Below are positions 48,980 through 58,929 of a DNA stretch of 64,000 nt, piece by piece. The position numbers and the translations under genes are program-made. How positions within the stretch are numbered: position 1 is the first letter of the stretch; the number at the start of each line of letters is the position of its first letter. The notes below the pieces were generated by a model. It made no database searches and was not told the DNA's origin. It saw only the letters and a program-made list of their open reading frames with translations. Location: assembly GCA_037833965.1 (NCBI GenBank), contig AP031351.1, forward strand, positions 17,186,501 through 17,250,500, read 5' to 3'. Source of the stretch: Marchantia polymorpha subsp. ruderalis. Taxonomy: Eukaryota; Streptophyta; Marchantiopsida; Marchantiales; Marchantiaceae.

Positions 48980-49818
48980 GGTAGAGGTCGTAGAGGTGAT
49001 GCTCCGCGAGGCCGAGGTGGTCGATGTGGCAGAGGCAGTAGAGGTGGTAGAGGTACCGGTGCCATTGAGCGTACCGCAGCGAGTGCTACTTCCGCCAAAG
49101 AGAGCGCTATGGCTGCTCGGATTGAGCAGTTGGAGCAGAGGCTTGCTGCTATGGCTGGTCTGGGGGCGAGCACTTTCACATCTTACGAGGGAGAGGATTT
49201 CTCCTATTTGGCCAGTGCAGCACAGGTTGAGGCATCACTTGCAGTGACCAGAGGTGGTGCTCGCACTTCAGAGCCGCGTGGTGCGACTGTGGAGTTGGAT
49301 CCTCAGAGGGGTGAGGGTGGACGTCAGTCTAAACTTCCCCAGTACATTTTGTTGTCAGAGGTGGGTAGCAGTTCATCTATGAGACTTGCACCGCCTAGTG
49401 ACACTAGAGTGAGAACTGAGGTTCTTACATCATCTGTTGTGGACGCAGACGTGCCATCTAGTGCAGTGATGCGGATGGTCACTTCAGTCTTGCGATCTCC
49501 ATTGTTTTCAGCCACGGAGTTGATAGACTTTGGTATTGATTTGGCTCTAGTATTTTGGGTAGCAGCCACGTCGTGTGAGCGTGGGAGAGTCGCTGCTACG
49601 AGTGCCGAGATATGTGAGGATACGGTTGAGGATCCATCCTCAACGTCTACATTGTTCGAGGAGACGACTTGGCAGGCCGCAGCGGCGAGGATGGAGTCCT
49701 TACCAGCTCGCTCAGCCATTGATCGCGAGAATATTGTTCCTGGTGTATGTATGGTGGACAACCGAAGTGGTCAATTTCGGTTAGTGAGTTCTACTGGACA
49801 GGTGTATGTCCCAGCCTG
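48980..49818 (+). mobile_element. Linker between gag and protease, with coiled-coil
   Basis: Contains AARIEQLEQRLAAMAGLG, a short coiled-coil-like helix, then a Ser/Thr/Val-rich stretch with no known domain and a lead-in to the protease (VPGVCMVDNRSGQFRLVSST). Such linkers are common in long gypsy polyproteins. Fossil. Confidence 0.6.
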
Positions 49819-50175
49819 AGTTTTGTTGGATTCTGGTGCACAACCCTTGATGTTGGGCAAGGCTGCATGCATTAGTTTGGGTATTCGGAGTTCAGAGTTG
49901 AAACCTTGCCCATTCCACATCCAGACATCCCTTGGTGGCGCCAGCGATAGGTCTTACTTTATGACCAAGGAGAGCATAGCGGTGCAGTTGAGGCATGACC
50001 ACCCTCATGATAGCTCGCAGTTTGGAGTTCGTGTTGTGGTTACATTAGCAGAGTCATATGATGTGCTTGTTGGTGGAGTTGTGTTATACGCGATGGGCTT
50101 TCGGATGGACTACTGGACGGAGACTGCCGCATATCGTCCTGGTTGGCAGTCCGGAGATGGACGTACGAGCTGAGC
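49819..50175 (+). mobile_element. Retropepsin (aspartic protease) region
   Basis: The active-site block LLDSGAQPLMLGKAACISLG gives the DSGA motif of retroviral-type proteases, and YDVLVGGVVLYAMGFRMDYW matches the later D.(I/L)LG..(W/L)L.. pattern of gypsy proteases. Fossil. Confidence 0.8.
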
Positions 50176-51651
50176 GAGCTGCCATTGAGATTTATTTCTC
50201 GGGATCGACCTCTTGGATCTTCATCAGCGGTCTTGTCATCTGTTGCGGGTTTTAGCGGAGTGCTTACCTGGCCCGATGACTTGTTGGAGGGGAACATGTC
50301 TTCCGACGATACCTCACTCTACAAGGATGTGGAGGAGGTTGTGAGTTTCACAACGGCAGTGACTTCACCCTTAGATGTTCCACTGTGGAGTTCGTGCCAT
50401 GCACTACAGTTGGAGGTTGATAGGTTGGTGAAAAAGGCTTGGAGTGAATACTCTTTACCAGCAGAGCCACAGAGGGCTTCAGTTGATCGGCTAGTTGGTG
50501 GTTCTAGCGCATTGTCTACATTAGTTACTACACCTATTGCATGGGAGTATTCCCCAGAGAGTGTTTGTTTGCTGGATCTTTTTGGTGGGATCAGCACAGG
50601 TTTGGATGCGGTGTTGCAGTCAGGTATTCTCGTACAGAGATACTTGTATGTGGAGAAGGACGAGACTGCACGTCGAGTCTCTTCACGACATGTTGCACAA
50701 TTGATGCGGCGTTTTCCTTCGTTATTGCCGCGATCAGCTGTCCGAGGATTCCAGAAGGCGTTGCCTTCAGACATTTCGTTGTTGGGGGCGCCAGACCTTG
50801 ACCGCGTTGGCCATATTGATATGGTGATTGCGGGTTGGCCATTTCAGGGACACACACGCGCTAGACATGGGACAGGGATGCATGATCCTAGATCTCGGAT
50901 GTTTTGGGAGATGATGCGAGTGTTACGTCATCTCCATGTGCAGCAGACACGTTCTCCAGCATACATTCTGGAGAACGTACCATTGTTGGGTGACACTCGG
51001 GCCCAGTTGATGGCGAGTGTCCATCAAGTCCGAGCATGGATTGGATAAGCAGTACTGTTGGATGCGGCGAGGGTTGGATCACGGGCTCATCGTGCACGTT
51101 ATTGGTGGACCAACCTTTTGCCACGTGAGATATTGCGTCATGCCTATGATTCCGTGCAGCGTGATCCTACACTCACCGTTGACAGTATCTTGGATGTTTT
51201 CCGACACTCTCAGGTAGTGAGAGTTGCTGACAGGTCACCTATGGCGAAGGTGAACCGCGTAGGTCAGCCTCGGATGGCTTTACCTACATTTGTCAGTTAT
51301 CCGGCATCACATGCATATCGTGATGGTGGACCTGGACTACTGTGGGACAGTACAGTACATCAGTTGGTGGAGCCCAACGCTGATGAGAGAGAGCGTGCGA
51401 TGGGATTTATGACTGGTGTCACCGCAGCTGCTACAGTTTCAGAGGCTTCGCGTCGTCAGGTTTTGGGTCAAGCTATGGACTTGAACTGCTTGACGTGGAT
51501 TGTGAGCTTGGGTTTGGCGGAGCAACGTCGTTTGCGTGTTGATTTGGTGGTTAGTACACCACTTGTTAGCTCATTGACTCCCGAGACGGTAGAGGCAATG
51601 GTTGGGGGCGACAGTCGAGATATTCGTCATCCTGGAGTTTATGGGACGTGA
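50176..51651 (+). mobile_element. DNMT3-like C5-cytosine methyltransferase domain inside the Ty3/gypsy-type polyprotein
   Basis: The core spans about 50560-51510. Visible motifs in canonical order are I (VCLLDLFGGISTGLDAVLQS, the SAM-binding DLF.G...G), II-like YLYVEKDETARRV, the motif IV region (HIDMVIAGWPFQGHTRARHG), VI (AYILENVP with ENV), VIII (GSRAHRARYWWTNLLP, close to the DNMT3 AHRARYFWGN block), a late RERAMGF segment (DNMT3 has MERVFGF) and X-like RRQVLGQAMDLN. Canonical order and the AHRARYWW block favour DNMT3 over DRM (whose motifs are permuted) or DNMT1/CMT (longer, with BAH domains). N-terminal flanking text (about 50176-50540) has no known domain. It replaces nothing in the normal polyprotein: protease precedes and RT follows. 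Fossil and broken. Confidence 0.85.
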
Positions 51652-51764
51652 CGAAAGGACTTGCCAGAGTTGCAGCCCATGCAGTTGGAGAGGATTCTCA
51701 TGTGGAGATGGCTACGAAGGAGGTTACAGAGAACCCTTCTTTGAAGTGTGTAGCGTAGCAACCA

Positions 51765-53157
51765 TTGACAGTGTCGCCTCCCTCTAGTGTGCCTATGGAG
51801 GTGGAATGGAAGCCATTGATTGTTTCTCAGATCACAGGAGGAGAGAGGCGACGATTGACACAATTCCTACGAGACTATAGGAGTTGTTTTGCTTTCAGTA
51901 TGAAGGAGTTGGGTGCGTTGATTGGATCCGGTATACGGATAGAATTGGCTAGTGATACGCCAATCTTCCGTCGTCCTTATCGATACAGTGAGATGGAGAG
52001 AGATTTGTTTCGGAGTAGGACGTTGGACATACTGGAGGCTGGACTAGTGGAGTTATCACATGGTGAGTATGCGTCAGCCACTGTCATGCCGGTGAAGAAG
52101 GATCTACATGGCAACTACACGGATAGGCGCATGTGTGGAGACTACCGTCCTATCAATCGGCAGACGAAGTCCGATAAGTATGCCATGCCTACACCTGAGG
52201 AGATCTTCGATGTGGTGGGACATGCGAGGATTTTTAGTACTTTGGATCTTCGGGCAGGATACCATCAGTTGCCAATTCGGGAGGAGTACAAGACCTGTAA
52301 GACCGGGTGTTGCACATATGTACTAAGTCTTAGAAGTGATCAAGGGAATAAGGATGATTAGCCAAGGCATAGCTAAGACTAGCTAGTTATGACTAAACTA
52401 GTTAGTTATAACTAAGTTTATCTAGTCATGACTAAGTTTAGCTACAATGTCTATAGTTGGCAGAATAATTAGCGGAGTTCTAGAAGAATGGAGTGAGCAC
52501 TTCTATTTTGTCTTTACAAGGAGTGAGCACTTCTATTTTGTCTTATACAAAAGTTCTAGATTCCAAGGGATTAGATATTTGACTAGAAGCTTGGATTTGA
52601 TTGGTTTGACTAAATGTATGAAAGATGATTAGCTAGACTAAGTCTAATGTTGACTTAGTGGCTAGGAAGCTTGTAGAAGTTTAAAAGCTTCAAATGGCAT
52701 GTCGCCACCTCAACCTTGGTTTCCGGAAGCTTCTAGAAGGTTTAGGTAGGCCAATGGCATGTTGCCACGTAGAGAAGGTTAGTCAAACTTACCTAGGTAA
52801 AAGTAAGTTAGGAGAAATTACCAGATGTTACTATGGTAACTTCTGAAGTAGTATAAATAGGGAGGTAGAGTAGCACCTCTCAAAGAAGTTTGGAGAGTCA
52901 TGTGTGAGGACTTGTTTTAGTAATGAAGGAGTGAAGTTTTTGAGTATCTTGGAGTATCGACGTGTGTTTGAGTTTATGTGAAGAGGGCGATGTGAGGAGA
53001 GTTTGAGTGTGAGTTGGAGTGATACATGAGAGTGTGTGAAAGAAGGTGTTTGGGACAAGAGTGAGAGTATGAATCCTAGTCTTCTAGAACCATGATGCGC
53101 TACCACAAAGCCATCAGAGGTAAACCTGAGTGAGAGTCAGCCCGGAGGTTGCAGACC
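51765..53157 (+). mobile_element. Reverse transcriptase, first half, followed by a nested insertion
   Basis: RT fingers and palm of Ty3/gypsy type: FRRPYRYSEMERDLFRS, ILEAGLVELSHGEYASATVM, MCGDYRPINRQTKSDKYAMP and FSTLDLRAGYHQLPIREEYK. The RT region is then interrupted by the solo-LTR-like insertion at 52304-53157. Fossil. Confidence 0.88.
52304..53157. mobile_element. Nested solo-LTR-like insertion, 854 bp, with 5-bp target-site duplication
   Basis: Flanked by AAGAC at 52299-52303 and 53158-53162. The insert lacks coding capacity, has repeated TAGTTATGACTAA-type motifs near 52384-52435, a duplicated GAGTGAGCACTTCTATTTTG (52492 and 52521) and a TATA box in AGTATAAATAGG near 52850, as expected for an LTR promoter. 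Its ends are not a textbook TG..CA pair at the exact duplication borders, so family and exact termini are uncertain. No related LTR was seen elsewhere in the window. Confidence 0.7.
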
Positions 53158-54240
53158 AAGACAACGTTTTGGGGCGTCAACTCCCATGGCAAAGATTGTT
53201 TGTATCAGTGGCGATTCTTACCCTTTGGATTGAAGAATGCACCTGCCGAGTTTCAAAGGGTTATGGACCGAATCCTGACGGGGCTGGATTTTGTCAGATG
53301 TTACATTGATGATATCTTGGTGTTTAGTGACACTGTGGAGCAACATCATATACATTTGCAGATTGTGTTTGAGCGATTGAGGGCTCATGGTTTGAGGTTA
53401 CATCCTGGGAAGTGTAAGTTCTTCCAGGAGAAGGTTGAGTACTTGGGTCATGTGATATACCCAGGTGATTTAGGAGTTCAGCAAGCAAAGGTGGAGGCTA
53501 TTGCACGCATCCCTCGTCCCACGGATGTGAGTAGAGTTCGTGCATTCATGGATTTGGCGAACTACTACCGGAGGTATGTGAAGGGGTTCAGTGCTATAGC
53601 CAAGCCTTTGAACCAGTTGCTGAAGTCAGATCAGGAGTGGCAATGGGGAGATGAGCAGGAGAGAGCTTTTGTTGAGCTCAAGGCCAGGTTGGTGGCCGCT
53701 CCCACCTTGAGGAGACCTATCAGAGGTCGTCCATACCAGTTGCACACTGATTGGAGTATGTTGGGACTTGGAGTGGTGTTAACGCAGCGTGATGATGAGG
53801 GCAAGGAGTTTGTGGTTGCGTACGCTAGTCGTTCGAACAATGCAGCGGAGTCGCGGTATAGTTCGTACGAGGGAGAGTGCTTGGCAACGGTGTGGGTTGT
53901 GGCACACTTCAGGTGTTACTTGTTTGGTACGCAATTCATTCTTGTTACTGATCATCAACCGCTCAAGTGGTTGATGGAGTCCAACAAGCTTACAGGGAAA
54001 CTTGCACGGTGAGCTCTCATCTTACAGGAGTACGACTTTCAGGTAGTGCATAGACCTAGAGTTGCGAACCTAGATGCCGATGGTTTGAGTCGGAACCCAT
54101 GCCCTAGCCAGGACGATGACACTGGAGCTATATGGCATGGTGAGGTTGACGAGGAGATGGTGCCTGGTTGGCATGCATCTGCCTTCATGTGTTGGTTACG
54201 TCGAAACTCTAGCAAAGAGGATCATCTGACATCTTACTCT
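53158..54240 (+). mobile_element. RT second half and RNase H of the Ty3/gypsy-type element
   Basis: RT continues with LYQWRFLPFGLKNAPAEFQR, RCYIDDILVFSDTVEQHHIH (the YIDD catalytic block) and KCKFFQEKVEYLGHVI. The connection reads VRAFMDLANYYRRYVKGFSA. RNase H of the gypsy type follows: PYQLHTDWSMLGLGVVL, FVVAYASRSNNAAESRYSS, EGECLATVWVVAHFRCYL and LVTDHQPLKWLM. A short tether (RPRVANLDADGLSRNPC) leads to integrase. Fossil. Confidence 0.92.
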
Positions 54241-55550
54241 AGTTAGAGATTAGATGGTTGATCTTCAGATCCTGAGGTTGAGGATGGTGGTGTGGATCAG
54301 CGTGATGTTCACGATGATGCATTGATGTTGGAGTTACTACGGACCAGCATGGTGCTAGGCACAATGGGGGCCAAGGAGCGAGATCGTGTTCTCCAACGGG
54401 CAAAGAGGTACCGATTGGAGGGATCACATGTTCTCCGAGTGTGGGAGGACGGTAGGGTACGAGTAGTACCACATCCAGCTCAGAGAGCACGCATTGTGAG
54501 GCATGCTCATGAGGAGTTGGGACATTTTGGAGTGAAGCGTACATACAGCTTACTCCTTGGTCAGTATTGGTGGCGTGGTATGCATACTCAGGTACAGCAG
54601 TTGGTATCACGTTGCATGGTTTGTGATCGAGTGAGGGCATCATTCAATGCCCCGACACTAGTGTTACATCCATTACCCATCATGGGGTTGGGTTACCGTT
54701 GGAGCTTGGACTTTGATGGACCACTACCTTTGACTATACAACATCATCGGTATGTGTTGGTGATGGTGGAGCATTTCTCCAAGTGGATTGAATTGGTGGC
54801 ATTACCTGACAAGGCAAGTGAGGGAGTAGCGTATGCTTTCCTTGACAGAGTGCTTAGTCACTATGGTGCACCAGCTAAGGTGTTGAGCGATCAGGGAACG
54901 GAGTTTCAGGGTGAGTTTCAGATCTTGTGCGACAAGGCACTAATGGATCATCGGACCACGTCGCGAGATCATCTAGAGGCGGATGGTTTAGCTGAACGTG
55001 TTGTACAGACGGTTAAGAGGGCGTTGCGCAAGTATGGCCTGCAGAAAGTTCATCTTGGAGACTGAAATATCCAGTTACCCTGGTTGGCCATGGGATATCG
55101 GTTGAGTCGGCAGGCATCCTTGGCTTCCTTCTCACCATATTTTCTATTGTACGGCCGAGATCCAGACTTGCCAACATCGATTCGTCGTGAGTCTAGCGAG
55201 GTGGTGAACCTTGATGATCTGAATATGTGGGTGAGAGTATGTTCTCAGCGTGCAGAGCTCTTTCGGAGAGTTATGCCTGCAGCGTTTGAGAATCTTGCGA
55301 TTGCTCAACATAGAGATACATTGCGGTATGCAACCATTCGGGGAGGAGGTTATCGACCATCAATTCGTAGATTCCATGTGGGAAACTATGGCCATCTACA
55401 GCAGACTGCACCGATGACATTGGATGTGACGGCGGGACGCACAATCTTGCGGGTGCGGGAGGTGTTACCTTCTGGAGTTCTCCTGTTGGAGGGTCGTGAC
55501 GGCGTTGTTTGGAAGTATCATGAGCGCAATTGTGCGCCATGCCACCTCCC
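54241..55550 (+). mobile_element. Integrase of the Ty3/gypsy-type element
   Basis: HHCC zinc-binding part: HAHEELGHFGVKRTYSLLL and QQLVSRCMVCDRVRA. Catalytic core: RWSLDFDGPLP with the first Asp, YVLVMVEHFSKWIEL, APAKVLSDQGTEFQGEFQ with the second Asp, and AERVVQTVKRALRKYG. The C-terminal part has FSPYFLLYGRDPDLPT and a GPY-like/SH3 segment around TAGRTILRVREVLPSGVLLL. Fossil. Confidence 0.9.
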
Positions 55551-55589
55551 AAACGTAGATGGCATTATGGATCCAAGCTTAGCGATAGT

Positions 55590-55746
55590 ACGTGCTGGCT
55601 TGAGGTGCATGCTGTGTGGTTCAGCTGGTCAGGCGGCCCGTATGTTGGTGTGTGATAGATTTTTTAAGGGATGGCACATGTTGTGCCTGACTCCACCTAT
55701 CGATGTTATTCCGGCTAGACGATGGGTTTGTCTTCGATGTACTTAA
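55590..55746 (+). mobile_element. PHD-finger-like module at the end of the integrase region
   Basis: The last ~45 residues read CMLCGSAGQAARMLVCD, then KGWHMLCLTPPIDVIPARRW and VCLRC at the stop. Spacing CxxC...CD..., GWH..CL.PP, W.C..C is that of PHD fingers, which bind histone H3 tails. It lies where chromoviruses carry a chromodomain, so it may have steered integration to chromatin. Fossil; ligand unknown. Confidence 0.78.
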
Positions 55747-55916
55747 GAGGGGTAGATGACTTGATCTTCACATGTTATGAATTGCAGATAGGTGACTAAT
55801 GATGGGGCGACATAGCACCCGGCCTACTGGTTCGCGCACCCACAAAGGTGTATAGCATGTAGTTGTAGATAGAACTACCTAGGAGTCAGAGGGACCTGAC
55901 CGCCAGCTAAGGCGGC

Positions 55917-56035
55917 GAGTTGTGACATTTGAGTGTGTACTCTCTCGCGCCTTATATGTGTGTATGTGTGCGTATGTGTATGTGAGTAGCATGTTAGCGA
56001 TGTAGAGTGTATGGCGATATGTATTTGCACGACAG
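55917..56035. repeat. Direct repeat flanking the 3' LTR, left copy
   Basis: About 117 bp starting GTTGTGACATTTGAG and ending GCACGACA, next to the LTR start. Nearly identical (about 3 differences by eye) to 56330-56449 on the other side of the LTR. Contains a TGTGTATGTGTG-type run. Confidence 0.85.
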
Positions 56036-56036
56036 C

Positions 56037-56329
56037 TGTCATGTAGTTACGAGTTGGCTCACGCAGTTTGGGCACTTACTATATTTAGACGTGGAAATAG
56101 GGTTCGGGTCACGAGGGGTATACAGTCGGGGACGGCTCGAAGAACGTTAGTTCTTCGAGTCGAGCCTGAAAACGTTGGGAGCGTAGATCAACTTTCCCCT
56201 TTGCGTCAACCTGGATTTTCCGAGTGTGGAGTGGGTTGGGCTTGACTCATGTTTGTGACGGTGATGGTTTGTTGCTAGTAGGGTAATTGACCGACGGGAA
56301 TTCCAGTGGGGAATCTCCCGTTTATTTCA
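56037..56329 (+). repeat. 3' LTR of the Ty3/gypsy-type element
   Basis: 293 bp, TG...CA, same length as the 5' LTR. Bounded on both sides by the 117-bp direct repeat rather than by a polypurine tract on the left and a short target duplication on the right. Confidence 0.88.
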
Positions 56330-56449
56330 GTTGTGACATTTGAGTGTGTACTCTCTCGCGCCTTATATGTGTGTATGTGTCTGTATGTGTATGTGAGTAG
56401 CATGTCAGCGATGTAGAGTGTATGGCGATATGTATTCGCACGACAACAG
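56330..56449. repeat. Direct repeat flanking the 3' LTR, right copy
   Basis: Begins GTTGTGACATTTGAG directly after the LTR's terminal CA. Partner of 55917-56035. Confidence 0.85.
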
Positions 56450-58929
56450 AGTATTCTGTAGAGTAGCGCGGGAGTAACCCACCATGGCTGAGTTGGGGTA
56501 TATGGAAACTCTCCAAAGGAACTATAAGTAAGAGTAACATCCCGTTCGCTGAGTCTGAAGAATTCTTGTTATTAACAGTTACTTGTTATGGTAAGCGTCA
56601 CCAATCATTTCTTTAGGCTAATTTGGATGGCTGGATGGAAAATTTTACTCCACATAAACTCCAGTCATTTTCTACAAATTCTTTACTACCTAAATTGAAA
56701 TTGAATGATTCTATATTGCTCAAATGGGAGACCAATATCCACACAATTTAAGAGTATCATGAATGGTGAGGTTGTACAAGTAATGAAAAGAATTAGCTTT
56801 CGAACTCGACATTGTAGGTGAAGATGGGAAAAGAGTTCTTGAAAATTTTCATCTTATAGAAGCTAAGTTGTTTGTTCATTCAAAATCTAGAATTAAAGTA
56901 TCAATATCTTGTCTCAGGCAAGTCAGAGAAATCTCGATTACCTGAAAATGTTGAGAGTGTAGTGGCATTCAGCAAGATATTTACTTATTCCTTCAACCAA
57001 TAATAGTTTACTCTCAGGGAAATATTCCAAGGTAGCTTACACTTATGCACATTCTTTACACCCCACATTATTAAAGCATTGGGTTATATATCAAAGATTA
57101 GAATATATTTGTCACTAATAAAAGAAGAAATAGCATATTTCAAAGTTCAAGCAAAGTTTAGGTATGATTGGATTATCTAGAATATCTTGTTATAGCATGC
57201 ATGCTAATATTGAAAAATTTCCAGATACAAACTTGAAGGAGTAAATGATTGTTCCATTTTGATTGGATACAATCATATCTGATGATTTGTATGGTAGGAA
57301 ATGATCATCGTGATCTTCAAATTGCAACAAATCTGTCAGGTTAAGATCGTTGTGCGAACTAATATCAAGACTTTATCTGGTTAAATAAACCGATGGACAT
57401 TGCAATCACACAAGAGGAATTATGTGTACCTTGACGAAAATGTTAGATTTACTTGTACTTTCAATTGGAGAGAATCAATATCAATATCAAACCCATGTTG
57501 TGGATATCGCGATGGAAGCATTTCCTCATGCTATATAAAAATTCCTTGAGTACATCGCTAAATTGTGTGTCAAAACAAACATTGAACGTTACCAAATACC
57601 ATCAACTCTTCTCACTCAAAGGATTCCGTACAGCTTCAAAGCTTTGTAGGTTCAGAGATGATTGAAATAAGTCTTTGTTTATGAACCTAGTGTAGTCCGT
57701 GGATTATGTGCAAATTGTTGATGATCTTCTTCAACTGAAAGTATCAAGATAAAAATATGTAGAAGATGTTGTAAGAAACATATTCAACGTTCGCACACAA
57801 TAGAGCGCAATTAGTATAGCACAATAAGTATGTACATGGACTATAATTCTGAATTATAATAAAGGTACAAATTGCAAAGTGTATTTTAATTCGTGGCGCG
57901 GCTGTATTTGATGACCTTTCCTTCACTAATAGTGACATCAATAACATAAGGAGATGACTAGTGACATCAATAACATAAGGAGATGATGAAACAAATAATG
58001 TTAGCATTCACGGATCATCTCTATAAACATTATATGCTCTAGCATGGAAGCGAGTAGACAAAAACCAGTATGACATCACATAATACTCTTTACGGTTCAA
58101 CAAAACCCTAACAAGCCTAGAGGTAGAAAAGGAAAAATGGATCACCAATTCCAAAGACTACATGTGACATAGAATATTCACACAAAATGATTTGTGTCAC
58201 ATGTAATCTTTCTTAACTTTTGCAACATGTTTACAACTTTACCATATGAGGTTGTGCAAGACTTCAGTAACAAAAAAAAAACAAAAAATTATATATCACT
58301 ATACCAATTCATGTAATTCAATGCATGCATGGCTGAACTGTATTTCGGATTGATAGCAATGTTAAGAGAGGTAAAGCTCGTGAAATAGTGTTCAAATTAT
58401 GATTCATGAATATAAATACATGTTAAAGTAAATACGAGAATCGATAAACCCAAGAACAAGAAAACCGACAATAAGTATGTAGGTGGTTTGCCATTCTCGG
58501 GTTACGTCCAAAGAACAATAAAGTATTTGTAGAAAAAGCTTACAATTGTTTGAGGCAAGTTGTGTCTTGTACTTCCATATATATCTAATGAAAACCTATA
58601 ATTAATCTTTACTAGCCCCGTAATTAGCCCATATACTAACTCTAATTTAAGTTTTGTCAATTTTTGTTTCATACAAAAGTTGAATATCAACTAGCAAATC
58701 TTTACCTTAACTCATGTCATGGGAACAATAAATGTCATAATCTATATAATTACTCCGCAGTAAGTTCTATAATGAAACTTAATGTAGGCAACTCTTTACA
58801 CTAGATTAAAACTAAATTGTAGTCAAAATAGGGTAAAGTAAAAATATAAAGACGTAACAAAAATTGCTATAATTGCTATAAATAATTGCTAAATTGTAAA
58901 TTGATTCTCATCAAACATCTGCATAGTAA
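56450..58929. other. Spacer with weak repeat debris, no gene recognised
   Basis: Composition falls back to AT-rich after about 56.6 kb. A 29-bp unit (TAGTGACATCAATAACATAA...) is duplicated in tandem around 57930-57988. Faint copia gag-like text (LNDSILLKWETNIHTI near 56710) on + is too short to assign. Confidence 0.45.

Larger units (their letters stand above)
43830..56329 (+). mobile_element. Ty3/gypsy-type LTR retrotransposon fossil carrying a DNMT3-like methyltransferase and a PHD-like module
   Basis: Two 293-bp direct repeats, each beginning TG and ending CA, lie at 43830-44122 and 56037-56329 with about 92% identity by eye. Part order on + is leader (44123-47849), gag with two zinc knuckles, protease, cytosine methyltransferase, RT, RNase H, integrase and PHD-like end. 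RT before integrase marks it as Ty3/gypsy-type. The methyltransferase between protease and RT and the C-terminal PHD-like module are extra to the normal set. The coding part is far less AT-rich than the copia debris nearby, fitting a younger insertion: a few million years if a grass LTR clock applied, which is uncertain. It is broken, with roughly six to ten reading breaks plus one nested insertion. No matching target-site duplication was seen, and a 117-bp repeat flanks the 3' LTR, so the right end is rearranged. Confidence 0.88.

Noticed and set aside
49324-49761. 145-codon minus-strand frame
   Set aside because: Antisense to the gag-protease linker; no domain.
50176-51651. Reading the methyltransferase as a free-standing host DNMT gene invaded by a retroelement
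   Set aside because: No introns, no host exon flanks, same strand and collinear between protease and RT; an embedded domain is simpler.
50176-51651. Assignment of the methyltransferase to the DRM or CMT/DNMT1 families
   Set aside because: Motif order is not permuted as in DRM, no BAH or chromodomain is present as in CMT/DNMT1, and the AHRARYWW block is DNMT3-like.
54239-54643. 134-codon minus-strand frame
   Set aside because: Antisense shadow of the integrase zinc-binding region.
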